This document shows positions 1 to 5,885 of a stretch of DNA of 5,885 nucleotides, in pieces. The DNA lies in NCBI GenBank assembly GCA_018609945.1, contig JAHENO010000147.1, positions 1 to 5,885 on the forward strand, in the 5' to 3' direction. The notes under the pieces are model-generated. The model saw nothing but the letters and a program-made list of their open reading frames with translations. It did no database searches and was not told the origin of the DNA. The stretch is from Haloarculaceae archaeon. Its GTDB lineage: Archaea; Halobacteriota; Halobacteria; Halobacteriales; Haloarculaceae. The position numbers and the translations under genes were made by a program. Each line of letters opens with the position of its first letter. The first letter of the stretch is position 1.

Positions 1-56
1 GCGGGATTACGTGACAATGCAGTGGTTGGTTGTAGGCAGTTCGCGGTCCCCGACAC

Positions 57-67
57 TACTTTGATTC
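57..67 (+). promoter_or_regulatory. Possible TATA-type promoter element of the BCCT gene
   Basis: The stretch ACTTTGATTCT is the most A/T-rich part of the 87 bp before the transporter. Its centre is about 26 nt before ATG 88, the distance expected between an archaeal TATA box and the start of a leaderless transcript. It resembles the haloarchaeal consensus only weakly and no clear BRE precedes it. If real, it argues against the GTG start at 22, because the element would then lie inside the reading frame. Confidence 0.25.
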
Positions 68-87
68 TCGGTTCACTGGGCTGTGGT

Positions 88-1974
88 ATGGGAATGCACG
101 GTACCAGCACGGTCGAGCGAGTCCTCCGGAAGGTACTGGTACCGATCTGTGTCGGCTCGGGTGCCATCGTCGTGGCGGGGTTTTTCTTTCCGGACATCGT
201 CGGGGAGGTCGTCAGTGGCCAGGGGTGGCTCGTCATTTCGCTCCTGTTCTTCGGCGGGGGACTGACCTACATGGCCGTGTTGCCGTCCAAGGACGATACC
301 GAGCAAAGTTCCGGGATGCACTATCTGATCCGGATCAGGCGGATGGGGGCCCTCGATACGATCCGCGACTTCGTCACGCGACACGACCCGATCACGTTCG
401 GCATCCCCGTCGCCGGCCTCGTCGTCTTCTTTTTCCTGCAGCTGCTCGCGCCGGGGCCGACGACCGGCGCCGTAGAGACTGTCCAGACGGTCGTCATGCA
501 CCGGTTCGGACCGCTGTTCGTCGGGGTGATGTTGCTCTCGGTCCTGTTCTGTCTGTACCTGCTTTTCGGGTCGCTCGGGGACGTCAGACTCGGCGGTCCC
601 GACGCGGAACCCGCCTACTCGTATTCGGTGTATTTCACGATGTTCTTCACCGCCGGCATCGCGGCCGGCATCGTGTTCTGGGGGCCGGCCGCCGGGCTCT
701 TCCACTACGGGACGGTGCCACCGTTCTTCGATGTCGCCGCCCAATCTGACGCCGCGGTCGGCGCCGCGCTCACCACCACGCTCTTCCACTGGGGCTTTTC
801 GGCCTGGAGTGCCTACATCGTCATCGGCGTTCCCATCGCCTACTTCGTCTACCAGCGGGGTGCACCCCTCCGCGTCTCGGCACTGCTGACGCCGTTTCTC
901 GGCGTCGACGGCCTCGACTCGTACTGGTGTCGGTTCGTCGATATGCTGGCGGTCTTCGCGACGGTCGGCGGCATCGCCACCTCCGTCTCGCTGGTCGGCC
1001 AGCAGTTCCTCACCGGCATCAACTACCAGTGGGGCGTCCCGTTCGATTCGGTCGGTTCGGTGCTGTTCGTCGCCGGGCTGACGCTGATTTTCGTCATCTC
1101 CGCCCAGTCGGGGGTCCACCGGGGCATCCGCCGGCTCTCGGTCGTCAACATCCTCCTGTTCGTGCTCTTCGGCGTCCTCTTGCTCGCGCTGGTCCCGCGG
1201 TCGTTCGTGGCCCGCGAGGGAACCGCCGCGCTCGGGTCGTACGTGGTGAACTTCGTCCCGATGAGCCTGACCCTGGGCGGGGACTGGATCGCGACCTGGA
1301 CGGTGTTCAACTGGTCGTGGTGGTTCTCGTGGGCGCCCTTCGCGGGGCTGTTCCTGGCCGCGCTCTCGCGGGGCCGCAAGATCCGGACGGTGGTGTTCAC
1401 GGGCTTCGTCGCGACCGCCGCCGCGACGATGGTCTGGTTTATCCTGATGGGCGCGACGTCGCTGTACGTCCAGCACCGGGGGATCGCGGACGTGCTCGGC
1501 GTCATCGATGCCGCCGGCGGGTCGGAGGCAGTCGCCGGCTACCCCGTCTTCGACGCCCTGCCGCTGAGCGAACTGTTGATCTTCCTCTTTCTGGGGCTGA
1601 TCATCGCCTTCATCGCCACCTCGGCGGACACCTCGACGCTCGTGGTCTCGATCCTGGCGAGTCGGCAGCGCCTGGCGCCCACCACGGGTACGATCGTCTT
1701 CATGGGCGTCTTCCAGGGGATCGTCGCCGTGGGGGTCCTGGTGACCGGGAGCAGCGAGGTCCTCCAGACAGCGGCGGTCCTGACGGGTGGCCCGTTCGCG
1801 GTCATCGCCCTGGTCGCCGTCGGGGGACTCCTGAAAGCCTTCCGCGGCGAGGGTGGGGAGTATCTGCCGCTCCACGACCGGGTCCAGGCACTCCTCGACG
1901 AGCGCGGCGTCACGCTGTTCCCCGAACGCCCCGACCTCACGGAAGAGAAGCTCGGGGACGAGAAAGGCGACTAG
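88..1974 (+). CDS. BCCT-family quaternary ammonium (betaine/carnitine/choline-type) transporter
   Basis: Integral membrane carrier of the betaine/carnitine/choline family, 628 aa from ATG 88, with about 14 hydrophobic segments. Seen: HWGFSAWSAY (234-243) and WSWWFSWAPF (409-418) reproduce the BetP aromatic box by spacing (W235, W240, Y243, W412), and FIATSADTS (508-516) keeps the Phe-x-x-Thr-Ser of the BetP Na+ site. LSRGRKIR (426-433) follows the Trp-rich helix as in the family. These support Na+-coupled uptake of a trimethylammonium compound; the exact substrate is unknown. Two extra helices (about 16-34 and 46-65) precede the core, which starts near residue 104. The C-terminal tail (about 583-628) is acidic, not Arg-rich as in BetP. 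The usual Glu-Pro after the unwound helix is Ala-Gly (202-203). A GTG at 22 would add 22 unconvincing residues; ATG 94 is also possible. The gene converges on fhs. Confidence 0.9.
   Translation: MGMHGTSTVERVLRKVLVPICVGSGAIVVAGFFFPDIVGEVVSGQGWLVISLLFFGGGLTYMAVLPSKDDTEQSSGMHYLIRIRRMGALDTIRDFVTRHDPITFGIPVAGLVVFFFLQLLAPGPTTGAVETVQTVVMHRFGPLFVGVMLLSVLFCLYLLFGSLGDVRLGGPDAEPAYSYSVYFTMFFTAGIAAGIVFWGPAAGLFHYGTVPPFFDVAAQSDAAVGAALTTTLFHWGFSAWSAYIVIGVPIAYFVYQRGAPLRVSALLTPFLGVDGLDSYWCRFVDMLAVFATVGGIATSVSLVGQQFLTGINYQWGVPFDSVGSVLFVAGLTLIFVISAQSGVHRGIRRLSVVNILLFVLFGVLLLALVPRSFVAREGTAALGSYVVNFVPMSLTLGGDWIATWTVFNWSWWFSWAPFAGLFLAALSRGRKIRTVVFTGFVATAAATMVWFILMGATSLYVQHRGIADVLGVIDAAGGSEAVAGYPVFDALPLSELLIFLFLGLIIAFIATSADTSTLVVSILASRQRLAPTTGTIVFMGVFQGIVAVGVLVTGSSEVLQTAAVLTGGPFAVIALVAVGGLLKAFRGEGGEYLPLHDRVQALLDERGVTLFPERPDLTEEKLGDEKGD
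1971..1974. other. Shared stop-codon palindrome CTAG of convergent genes
   Basis: The palindrome CTAG contains the transporter stop TAG at 1972-1974 on the plus strand and the fhs stop TAG at 1971-1973 on the minus strand. The two coding regions overlap by 4 bp and there is no intergenic space. No T-run that could act as an archaeal terminator is visible for either gene near this point, so each message probably runs into the antisense of the other. Confidence 0.95.
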
Positions 1975-3686
1975 AACAGCCCGGAGATGGTGCCGTCGGG
2001 GTCGATGTCCATCTCGGCGGCGGCGGGCGTCTCGGGCAGGCCGGGCAGCGTGAGGACGTCGCCGGTGAGGACGACCAGGAAGCCGGCACCGGCCGAGGGA
2101 TAGACCTCCTTGACCTCCAGCGTCCAGCCCTCCGGGGCACCCTTCAGTTCGGGGTCGTCAGACAGGGAGTGGAAGGTCTTGGACATGCAGATGGGGACGT
2201 CGTCGAATCCGAGCTTCGTGAGCCGTTCGATGTCGCGCTCGGCGTCGCCGTAGTACTCGACGCGGTCGGCGCCGTAGATCTCGGTGGCGACCGTCTCGAT
2301 TTTCTCCTTGATCGGGGCCTCGTCCGGGTAGAGGAACTCGAAGGTCGAGTCGGCCTCGGCGGCCGCCGACACCTCCTCCGCGAGGTCCACGCCACCCTCG
2401 CCGCCGTCGCTGAAGACGTTCGACTCCGCGACCCGCACGCCCAGGTCCTCCTCGCAGTGTTCGACGACCGCCTCGATTTCGGCGTCGGTGTCGCTCGGGA
2501 AGCGGTTGATCGCCACCACGACGGGCACGCCGAACTGCTGGAGGTTCCTGACGTGTTTGTCGAGGTTCTCGAAGCCACCCCGGACGGCCTCGACGTCTTC
2601 TTCCTCGAGGGCGTCGAGGTCTGCCGGCCACATGTTCTGCCCGTGGTACTTCAGTGCCCGGACCGACGCGACGATGGTGACGGCGTCGGGCTCGATGTCG
2701 CCCAGCCGGCAGACGATGTTCATGAACTTCTCGGCACCCAGGTCCGAGCCGAAACCGGCCTCGGTGATGAGGTAATCCGAGAGGTGGGCGGCCACGTCGT
2801 CGGCCATCAGCGAGTTCGTCCCGTGGGCGATGTTGGCGAAGGGACCGCCGTGGACGAACGCCGGCGTCCCCTCGATGGTCTGGACCACGTTCGGTTTGAG
2901 GGCATCCCGCAGGAGGATTGTCACCGCGCCCGTCGCGTCGATGTCGTCGACGGTGACGGGCTTGCCGTCGCGGTCGTAGGCGACGATCATGCGGCCGACC
3001 CGCTCCTTGAGGTCTTCGAGGCTGTCCGCGAGACAGAGCACGGCCATCAGTTCGGAGGCAGCCGTCAGGATGAACCCGTCCTCGCGGGGGACGCCGGTGA
3101 CGTCACCGCCCAGACCGATGACCGTCTCCCGGAGCACGCGGTCGTTCATGTCGATGGCGCGGGGCCAGTTGACCCAGTTGACGGCGATCTCCATGTCGTT
3201 GTGCTGGTGGATGTGGTTGTCCAGCATCGTCGAGATGAGGTTGTGTGCCGCGGTCAGCGCGTGGAGGTCGCCGGTGAAGTGGAGGTTGATGTCCTCCATC
3301 GGGAGGACCTGGGAGTACCCCCCGCCCGCGGCCCCGCCCTTCACGCCGAAGACTGGACCCAGCGACGGTTCGCGGATTGCGATGAGTGCGTCCTCGCCGA
3401 TCTGGTTGAACGCCTGGCCGAGCCCGACGGTCGTGACCGTCTTCCCCTCGCCGAGCGGCGTCGGGGTCATCCCCGTCACGAGCACGAGGTTGGCGTTCGC
3501 GTCCTCCTCTTCCTTGACGCGCTCGATGGCGTCGAGTTTCACCTTCGCCTTGTGCTCGCCGTACAGTTCCAGATCCCCGGCGCCGAGCCCGAGTGGCTCG
3601 ACGACGTCGGCGATGTGGTCTTTCTCTACGGACTGTGCGATCTCGTAGTCCGTCGGGAACTCCTCCGTTTCATCAAGTGATGACAT
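1971..3686 (-). CDS. fhs: Formate--tetrahydrofolate ligase (10-formyl-THF synthetase)
   Basis: Cytoplasmic enzyme that joins formate to tetrahydrofolate with ATP, giving 10-formyl-THF; the reaction is reversible and can release formate and ATP. The protein has 571 aa, close to the usual 555-560, and reads full length. Seen: ATP-binding loop TPTPLGEGKT (74-83); REPSLGP (105-111); family signature GVKGGAAGGGY (114-124) exact; second signature VASVRALKYHGQ (339-350), with Ser for Thr and Gln for the last Gly of the usual pattern; and a family-typical C-terminus with LPGLP (547-551) and final GLF. The N-terminal 20 or so residues and many surface positions are acidic, as expected in a halophile. 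It lies 135 bp downstream of the MttB-family gene on the same strand, so co-transcription is possible, although an A/T-rich box just upstream could give it its own promoter. Its stop codon overlaps that of the transporter. Confidence 0.97.
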   Translation of the reverse strand: MSSLDETEEFPTDYEIAQSVEKDHIADVVEPLGLGAGDLELYGEHKAKVKLDAIERVKEEEDANANLVLVTGMTPTPLGEGKTVTTVGLGQAFNQIGEDALIAIREPSLGPVFGVKGGAAGGGYSQVLPMEDINLHFTGDLHALTAAHNLISTMLDNHIHQHNDMEIAVNWVNWPRAIDMNDRVLRETVIGLGGDVTGVPREDGFILTAASELMAVLCLADSLEDLKERVGRMIVAYDRDGKPVTVDDIDATGAVTILLRDALKPNVVQTIEGTPAFVHGGPFANIAHGTNSLMADDVAAHLSDYLITEAGFGSDLGAEKFMNIVCRLGDIEPDAVTIVASVRALKYHGQNMWPADLDALEEEDVEAVRGGFENLDKHVRNLQQFGVPVVVAINRFPSDTDAEIEAVVEHCEEDLGVRVAESNVFSDGGEGGVDLAEEVSAAAEADSTFEFLYPDEAPIKEKIETVATEIYGADRVEYYGDAERDIERLTKLGFDDVPICMSKTFHSLSDDPELKGAPEGWTLEVKEVYPSAGAGFLVVLTGDVLTLPGLPETPAAAEMDIDPDGTISGLF

Positions 3687-3821
3687 CGTGCCCGGAGTAC
3701 CCCCGATGCGGTAATCAATGTTGGCGTTTCAGTATGGGAGCCGATACGACGTGTTTCGGCCGGCGGTAGCAGCCGGGCAGCCCCAGTCGTGGACGCGGCG
3801 GGACATCGGGCGCTCGCGGGG
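3687..3821 (-). other. Intergenic region between MttB-family gene and fhs
   Basis: This 135 bp spacer separates two genes on the minus strand. It has no credible ORF of its own, no T-run after the upstream stop on the transcribed strand, and only one short imperfect hairpin (GCCGA/TCGGC arms at 3740-3744 and 3756-3760, loop 11 nt). A terminator is therefore not supported, which leaves read-through from the methyltransferase gene into fhs possible. A weak TATA-like box sits at its fhs-proximal side. Confidence 0.5.
3711..3719 (-). promoter_or_regulatory. Possible TATA-type element before fhs
   Basis: Read on the minus strand this is ATTGATTAC, the most A/T-rich spot in the 135 bp between the MttB-family gene and fhs. 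Its centre is about 29 nt before the fhs ATG (3686), which would put transcription start at or a few nt before the start codon. No Shine-Dalgarno sequence is evident before fhs, consistent with a leaderless or nearly leaderless message. The match to the haloarchaeal consensus is weak, so read-through from the upstream gene remains equally possible. Confidence 0.25.
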
Positions 3822-5291
3822 TCACTCGACGGCCCGGCCGCGGGCTGTGACGTACTCCTCGAGGTCCCGCTCGACGTCGGCGTCGAGGCGCGGTCGCTCG
3901 TAGGCCTCGAGCTGTCGGTCGACGCGGTCACGGGCCCGTTCGATCGTCGATTGCCGGCCGTTGTCCGCCCAGTCGCTGTGGGAGCGCTTGTCGATGACCG
4001 AGGGATGGAAGAACTCCCCTGTCTCGTCGAGGGCCGCGTCCAGGAAGTGGCCGGCGGGTTCGACCTCCGCGATCCGCTCCAGTTGCAGGCGCTCGGGGTC
4101 GAGACTGAAGCCCCGGCGAAACCGATCGAGGTACCGCAGCGCCTCACAGTCGAGGACGAACTTCTCGGGCGAGACGGTCTCGTAGGACTCGAGGATGCCG
4201 GCGGCGTGCAGCACGTAGTCGACGCCCGCCATGTCCGTGACCGTCTGGACAAGCATCGACTCGAATCCGCTCTGGTAGTCCAGCGCCTTGGCGTCGGTCA
4301 GGCCGCCGCCGGCCCGCGTCGGCACGCCGTAGTAGCGCCCCAGCTGGGCGGCGGCGGCGACGACCAGCGCCGACTCGGGACTGCCGATCGACAGCGAGCC
4401 GTGGCGCGTGTCGATGTTCGAGGTCGGCACGCCGTAGACGACCGGCGTCCCGGGGTTGATCTGCTGGGCGAGCGCGATGCCCACGAGCGTCTCGGCGTTG
4501 GCCTGTGCGATGGAGGCGGGCAGCGTCTCCGGGCCCGAGGCGCCGGCCATCGTGAACGACGAGACCAGCACCGGCTGGCCGGCCTCGGCGAAGGCCATCA
4601 GCCCGGCGAGCATCTCGGCGTCGATCCGCCGGGGCGGGACCGTGTTGACCAGCCCCGCGACGTACGGTTTCCCGAGGTCCCGGTCGCCGACGGCGATGCC
4701 GACCATGTCGAGACACTCCCGCGCGCGGGTCCCGCCGCGGGCGGTCGCCATGACTGGCTGGTCCGACAGCGCGAGCGAGCGTTTGAGCATCGCGAAGTGT
4801 TTCTTGCGGTCGTCGACGTCCGCGGGCTCGCAGACGCTGTAGCCCGTGCAGTTGATGACGTCCTCGACGTGGGCGAGTTTGGTCAGCGCCTCGTAGTCCG
4901 ACAGCCGGGAGCGGCGCCGCCCGTCGCCGAGCGTGTAGACGTACGGCGGCCCGTATCCGGGCGCCCGCACCGGTCCGGCGTCCCCGCCGACCGGGAGGTC
5001 CTTCTCCGGGTTGCGGGCGTGGAGGACGAACTCGGTGGGCGCCGCTGCGAGGCTCTCTTCGATGACCGCTCGCGGAATCGTCACGACGTCGTCGTCGCCG
5101 ACCTCTGCGCCGCGGGCGCGAAACACCGCCCGCGCACGCTCGTGATCGAGCTGGATGCCCAGTTCGGCGATGATGTGCATCGACGCCTCGTGGATGGATT
5201 CCAGCCCCCGCTCGTCCAGCCGTTCGAGCGGGGCGACGTCCGTCGTCCCGGCGGGTTCGTTCACGCGGCCCGGTAGTGTCAGTCTCCTCAT
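3822..5291 (-). CDS. MttB superfamily (non-pyrrolysine) corrinoid-dependent methyltransferase
   Basis: Member of the trimethylamine-methyltransferase superfamily (COG5598 type), 489 aa. Seen: the helical N-terminus with HEASMHIIAELGI (34-46), then the barrel core with VNTVPPRRID (215-224), MAGASGPETL (248-257), QANAE (263-267), QQINPGTPVVYG (276-287), GSPESAL (303-309) and GGGLTDAKALDYQSGFES (328-345), followed by SPEKFVLDCEALR (374-386). No amber codon interrupts the frame, so it is not pyrrolysine-dependent trimethylamine methyltransferase. Characterised non-pyrrolysine relatives demethylate glycine betaine (MtgB), proline betaine (MtpB) or carnitine (MtcB), passing the methyl group to a corrinoid protein. 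Substrate here cannot be read from sequence; a nearby BCCT transporter suggests a quaternary amine. The corrinoid partner is not in the window. No better in-frame start lies upstream. The C-terminal 40 or so residues are charged and helical. fhs follows after 135 bp; folC diverges upstream. Confidence 0.88.
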   Translation of the reverse strand: MRRLTLPGRVNEPAGTTDVAPLERLDERGLESIHEASMHIIAELGIQLDHERARAVFRARGAEVGDDDVVTIPRAVIEESLAAAPTEFVLHARNPEKDLPVGGDAGPVRAPGYGPPYVYTLGDGRRRSRLSDYEALTKLAHVEDVINCTGYSVCEPADVDDRKKHFAMLKRSLALSDQPVMATARGGTRARECLDMVGIAVGDRDLGKPYVAGLVNTVPPRRIDAEMLAGLMAFAEAGQPVLVSSFTMAGASGPETLPASIAQANAETLVGIALAQQINPGTPVVYGVPTSNIDTRHGSLSIGSPESALVVAAAAQLGRYYGVPTRAGGGLTDAKALDYQSGFESMLVQTVTDMAGVDYVLHAAGILESYETVSPEKFVLDCEALRYLDRFRRGFSLDPERLQLERIAEVEPAGHFLDAALDETGEFFHPSVIDKRSHSDWADNGRQSTIERARDRVDRQLEAYERPRLDADVERDLEEYVTARGRAVE

Positions 5292-5418
5292 AAGGGTTTC
5301 AGATGGGCCATGCAGGCACCCGTTCGGACTCGTCGTATCTCTTTACTGACTGGTTGTAATTCGGCTGGGCGACGACCGGGGCACGGGTTTTCAAATAGCT
5401 TCGGCCGGGAGAGGTGAT
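5292..5418. promoter_or_regulatory. Divergent promoter region between MttB-family gene and folC
   Basis: The 127 bp region separates two divergent starts and must hold both promoters. It is clearly more A/T-rich than its surroundings. Toward folC, TTTTCAAATA (5388-5397) centres about 26 nt before the ATG. Toward the methyltransferase gene, no A/T-rich box sits at that distance; the nearest is GTAAAGAGATAC on the minus strand (5335-5346), which would give a leader of roughly 20 nt. A short inverted repeat, TTAC-N9-GTAA (5343-5359), overlaps that box and could be an operator, but with 4 bp arms it may be chance. Confidence 0.5.
5411..5418 (+). promoter_or_regulatory. folC: Shine-Dalgarno sequence of folC
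   Basis: GAGGTGAT lies directly before ATG 5419 and is an uninterrupted complement of the archaeal 16S rRNA 3' end (AUCACCUCC). The GAGG core is 4 nt from the start codon. It fixes the folC start. It also raises a question, because the TATA-like box at 5388-5397 would place transcription start at or after this site; either the box is not the promoter, or the match helps only on a longer transcript. Confidence 0.6.
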
Positions 5419-5885
5419 ATGGAGTACCACGAGGCGGTCAACACGCTGGAGGGGTTGCGGCGCGTCCGCCCCAAGCTCGGGACCGAGACGACGGCCTCGT
5501 TGCTGTCGTTTCTGGAGGTGCCCTACGGGGACCTCGCCGCGATCCAGATCGCCGGCTCGAACGGCAAGGGCAGCACCGCCCGCATTCTCGAACGGATCCT
5601 GACCGAGGCCGGCCTCGACGTCGGGCTGTACACGTCCCCGGATCTCAACGACGTCCGCGACCGCGTGCGCGTCTGCGGACGCCCGATCCCGAAACACCAG
5701 GTCGTCGCGTTCGTCGAGGACGCCTGGCCCTTCGTCGTCGAGCGGTCCGTCGAGGGATCGGCACCCACGTTCTTCGAGGTGACGACCGCCATGGCGCTGT
5801 GGCACTTCGCCCGCGAGGACGTCGACGTCGCGATACTGGAGGTGGGCATCGGCGGCCGGTACGACGCCACGAGCGTCGTCGACCC
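5419..5885 (+). CDS. folC: Folylpolyglutamate synthase, N-terminal part (cut by window end)
   Basis: Partial gene, open at the right edge: 155 complete codons plus two bases, no stop. It encodes the ATP-binding domain of a Mur-ligase-type enzyme that adds glutamate residues to folates (and, in bifunctional forms, makes dihydrofolate from dihydropteroate). Seen: P-loop IAGSNGKGST (44-53), YTSPDL (71-76), FFEVTTAMAL (118-127) and EVGIGGRYDATSVV (141-154), in family order and spacing. The usual SPHL reads SPDL here. In haloarchaea this domain is commonly the front half of a fused FolC-FolP protein that also carries dihydropteroate synthase; the window ends too early to tell. The start at ATG 5419 is supported by a strong Shine-Dalgarno sequence and by the N-terminal family alignment. 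It is transcribed away from the MttB-family gene. It may serve general folate supply rather than the neighbouring genes specifically. Confidence 0.92.
   Translation, partial: MEYHEAVNTLEGLRRVRPKLGTETTASLLSFLEVPYGDLAAIQIAGSNGKGSTARILERILTEAGLDVGLYTSPDLNDVRDRVRVCGRPIPKHQVVAFVEDAWPFVVERSVEGSAPTFFEVTTAMALWHFAREDVDVAILEVGIGGRYDATSVVD

Noticed and set aside
73..1875. 600-codon open frame on the minus strand opposite the transporter
   Set aside because: The translation is a low-complexity run of Arg, Asp, Glu, Gly and Pro with no family resemblance. Long antisense frames are expected opposite GC-rich haloarchaeal genes, and the plus strand encodes a clear BCCT protein.
927..3680. 917-codon open frame on the plus strand across the transporter and antisense to fhs
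   Set aside because: It spans an out-of-frame part of one real gene and the antisense of another; its composition changes at the gene boundary and it has no recognisable domain.
3740..3760. Hairpin GCCGA-N11-TCGGC as a terminator after the MttB-family gene
   Set aside because: The stem is only 5 bp with an 11 nt loop, and no T-run follows on the transcribed strand.
3789..5276. 495-codon open frame on the plus strand opposite the MttB-family gene
   Set aside because: It mirrors the extent of the real gene on the other strand and has shadow-type composition rich in Arg, Gly, Val and Asp without motifs.
3822..5291. Pyrrolysine-containing trimethylamine methyltransferase
   Set aside because: The full-length family alignment is covered by one frame with no internal TAG, so no pyrrolysine codon is present.
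5299..5805. 168-codon open frame on the minus strand covering the divergent promoter region and the start of folC
   Set aside because: It is antisense to well-conserved FolC motifs, and its protein has no recognisable features.
1..5885. tRNA, rRNA, CRISPR array, insertion sequence or long repeat
   Set aside because: Reading through both strands showed no cloverleaf-like segment, spaced direct repeats, transposase motifs or terminal inverted repeats; nearly all the sequence is accounted for by four genes.

Overview
The window looks like haloarchaeal chromosome (class Halobacteria). It is GC-rich, the soluble proteins are rich in Asp and Glu, and the genes carry bacterial-type tetrahydrofolate (THF) enzymes, as haloarchaea do. 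Several start codons have an A/T-rich box about 26-29 nt upstream, which fits the leaderless transcripts common in these organisms. Genus cannot be told from the sequence.

Layout: (1) 88-1974, plus strand, a BCCT-family transporter for a quaternary ammonium compound, with two extra N-terminal membrane helices. (2) 1971-3686, minus strand, formate-THF ligase (fhs), converging on the transporter so that one CTAG palindrome provides both stop codons. (3) 3822-5291, minus strand, a trimethylamine-methyltransferase (MttB) superfamily protein with no pyrrolysine codon, upstream of fhs in the same direction. (4) 5292-5418, a divergent promoter region. (5) 5419 to the window end, plus strand, the N-terminal part of a folylpolyglutamate synthase (folC), cut by the window edge. 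Coding density is about 95%. No RNA gene, mobile element, CRISPR array or gene-free stretch over 300 bp was seen.

The four genes suggest a common theme. Non-pyrrolysine MttB-superfamily enzymes with known function (MtgB, MtpB, MtcB) move a methyl group from glycine betaine, proline betaine or carnitine to a corrinoid protein, from which it passes to THF. BCCT transporters import the same kinds of substrate. Fhs interconverts 10-formyl-THF and formate plus ATP, and FolC polyglutamylates folates. The neighbourhood can therefore be read as import of a quaternary amine, corrinoid-dependent demethylation, and entry of the methyl group into the THF one-carbon pool of a haloarchaeon. This is inference. 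The corrinoid protein, the corrinoid:THF methyltransferase and the reductive activator are not in the window, and folC may be an unrelated housekeeping neighbour.
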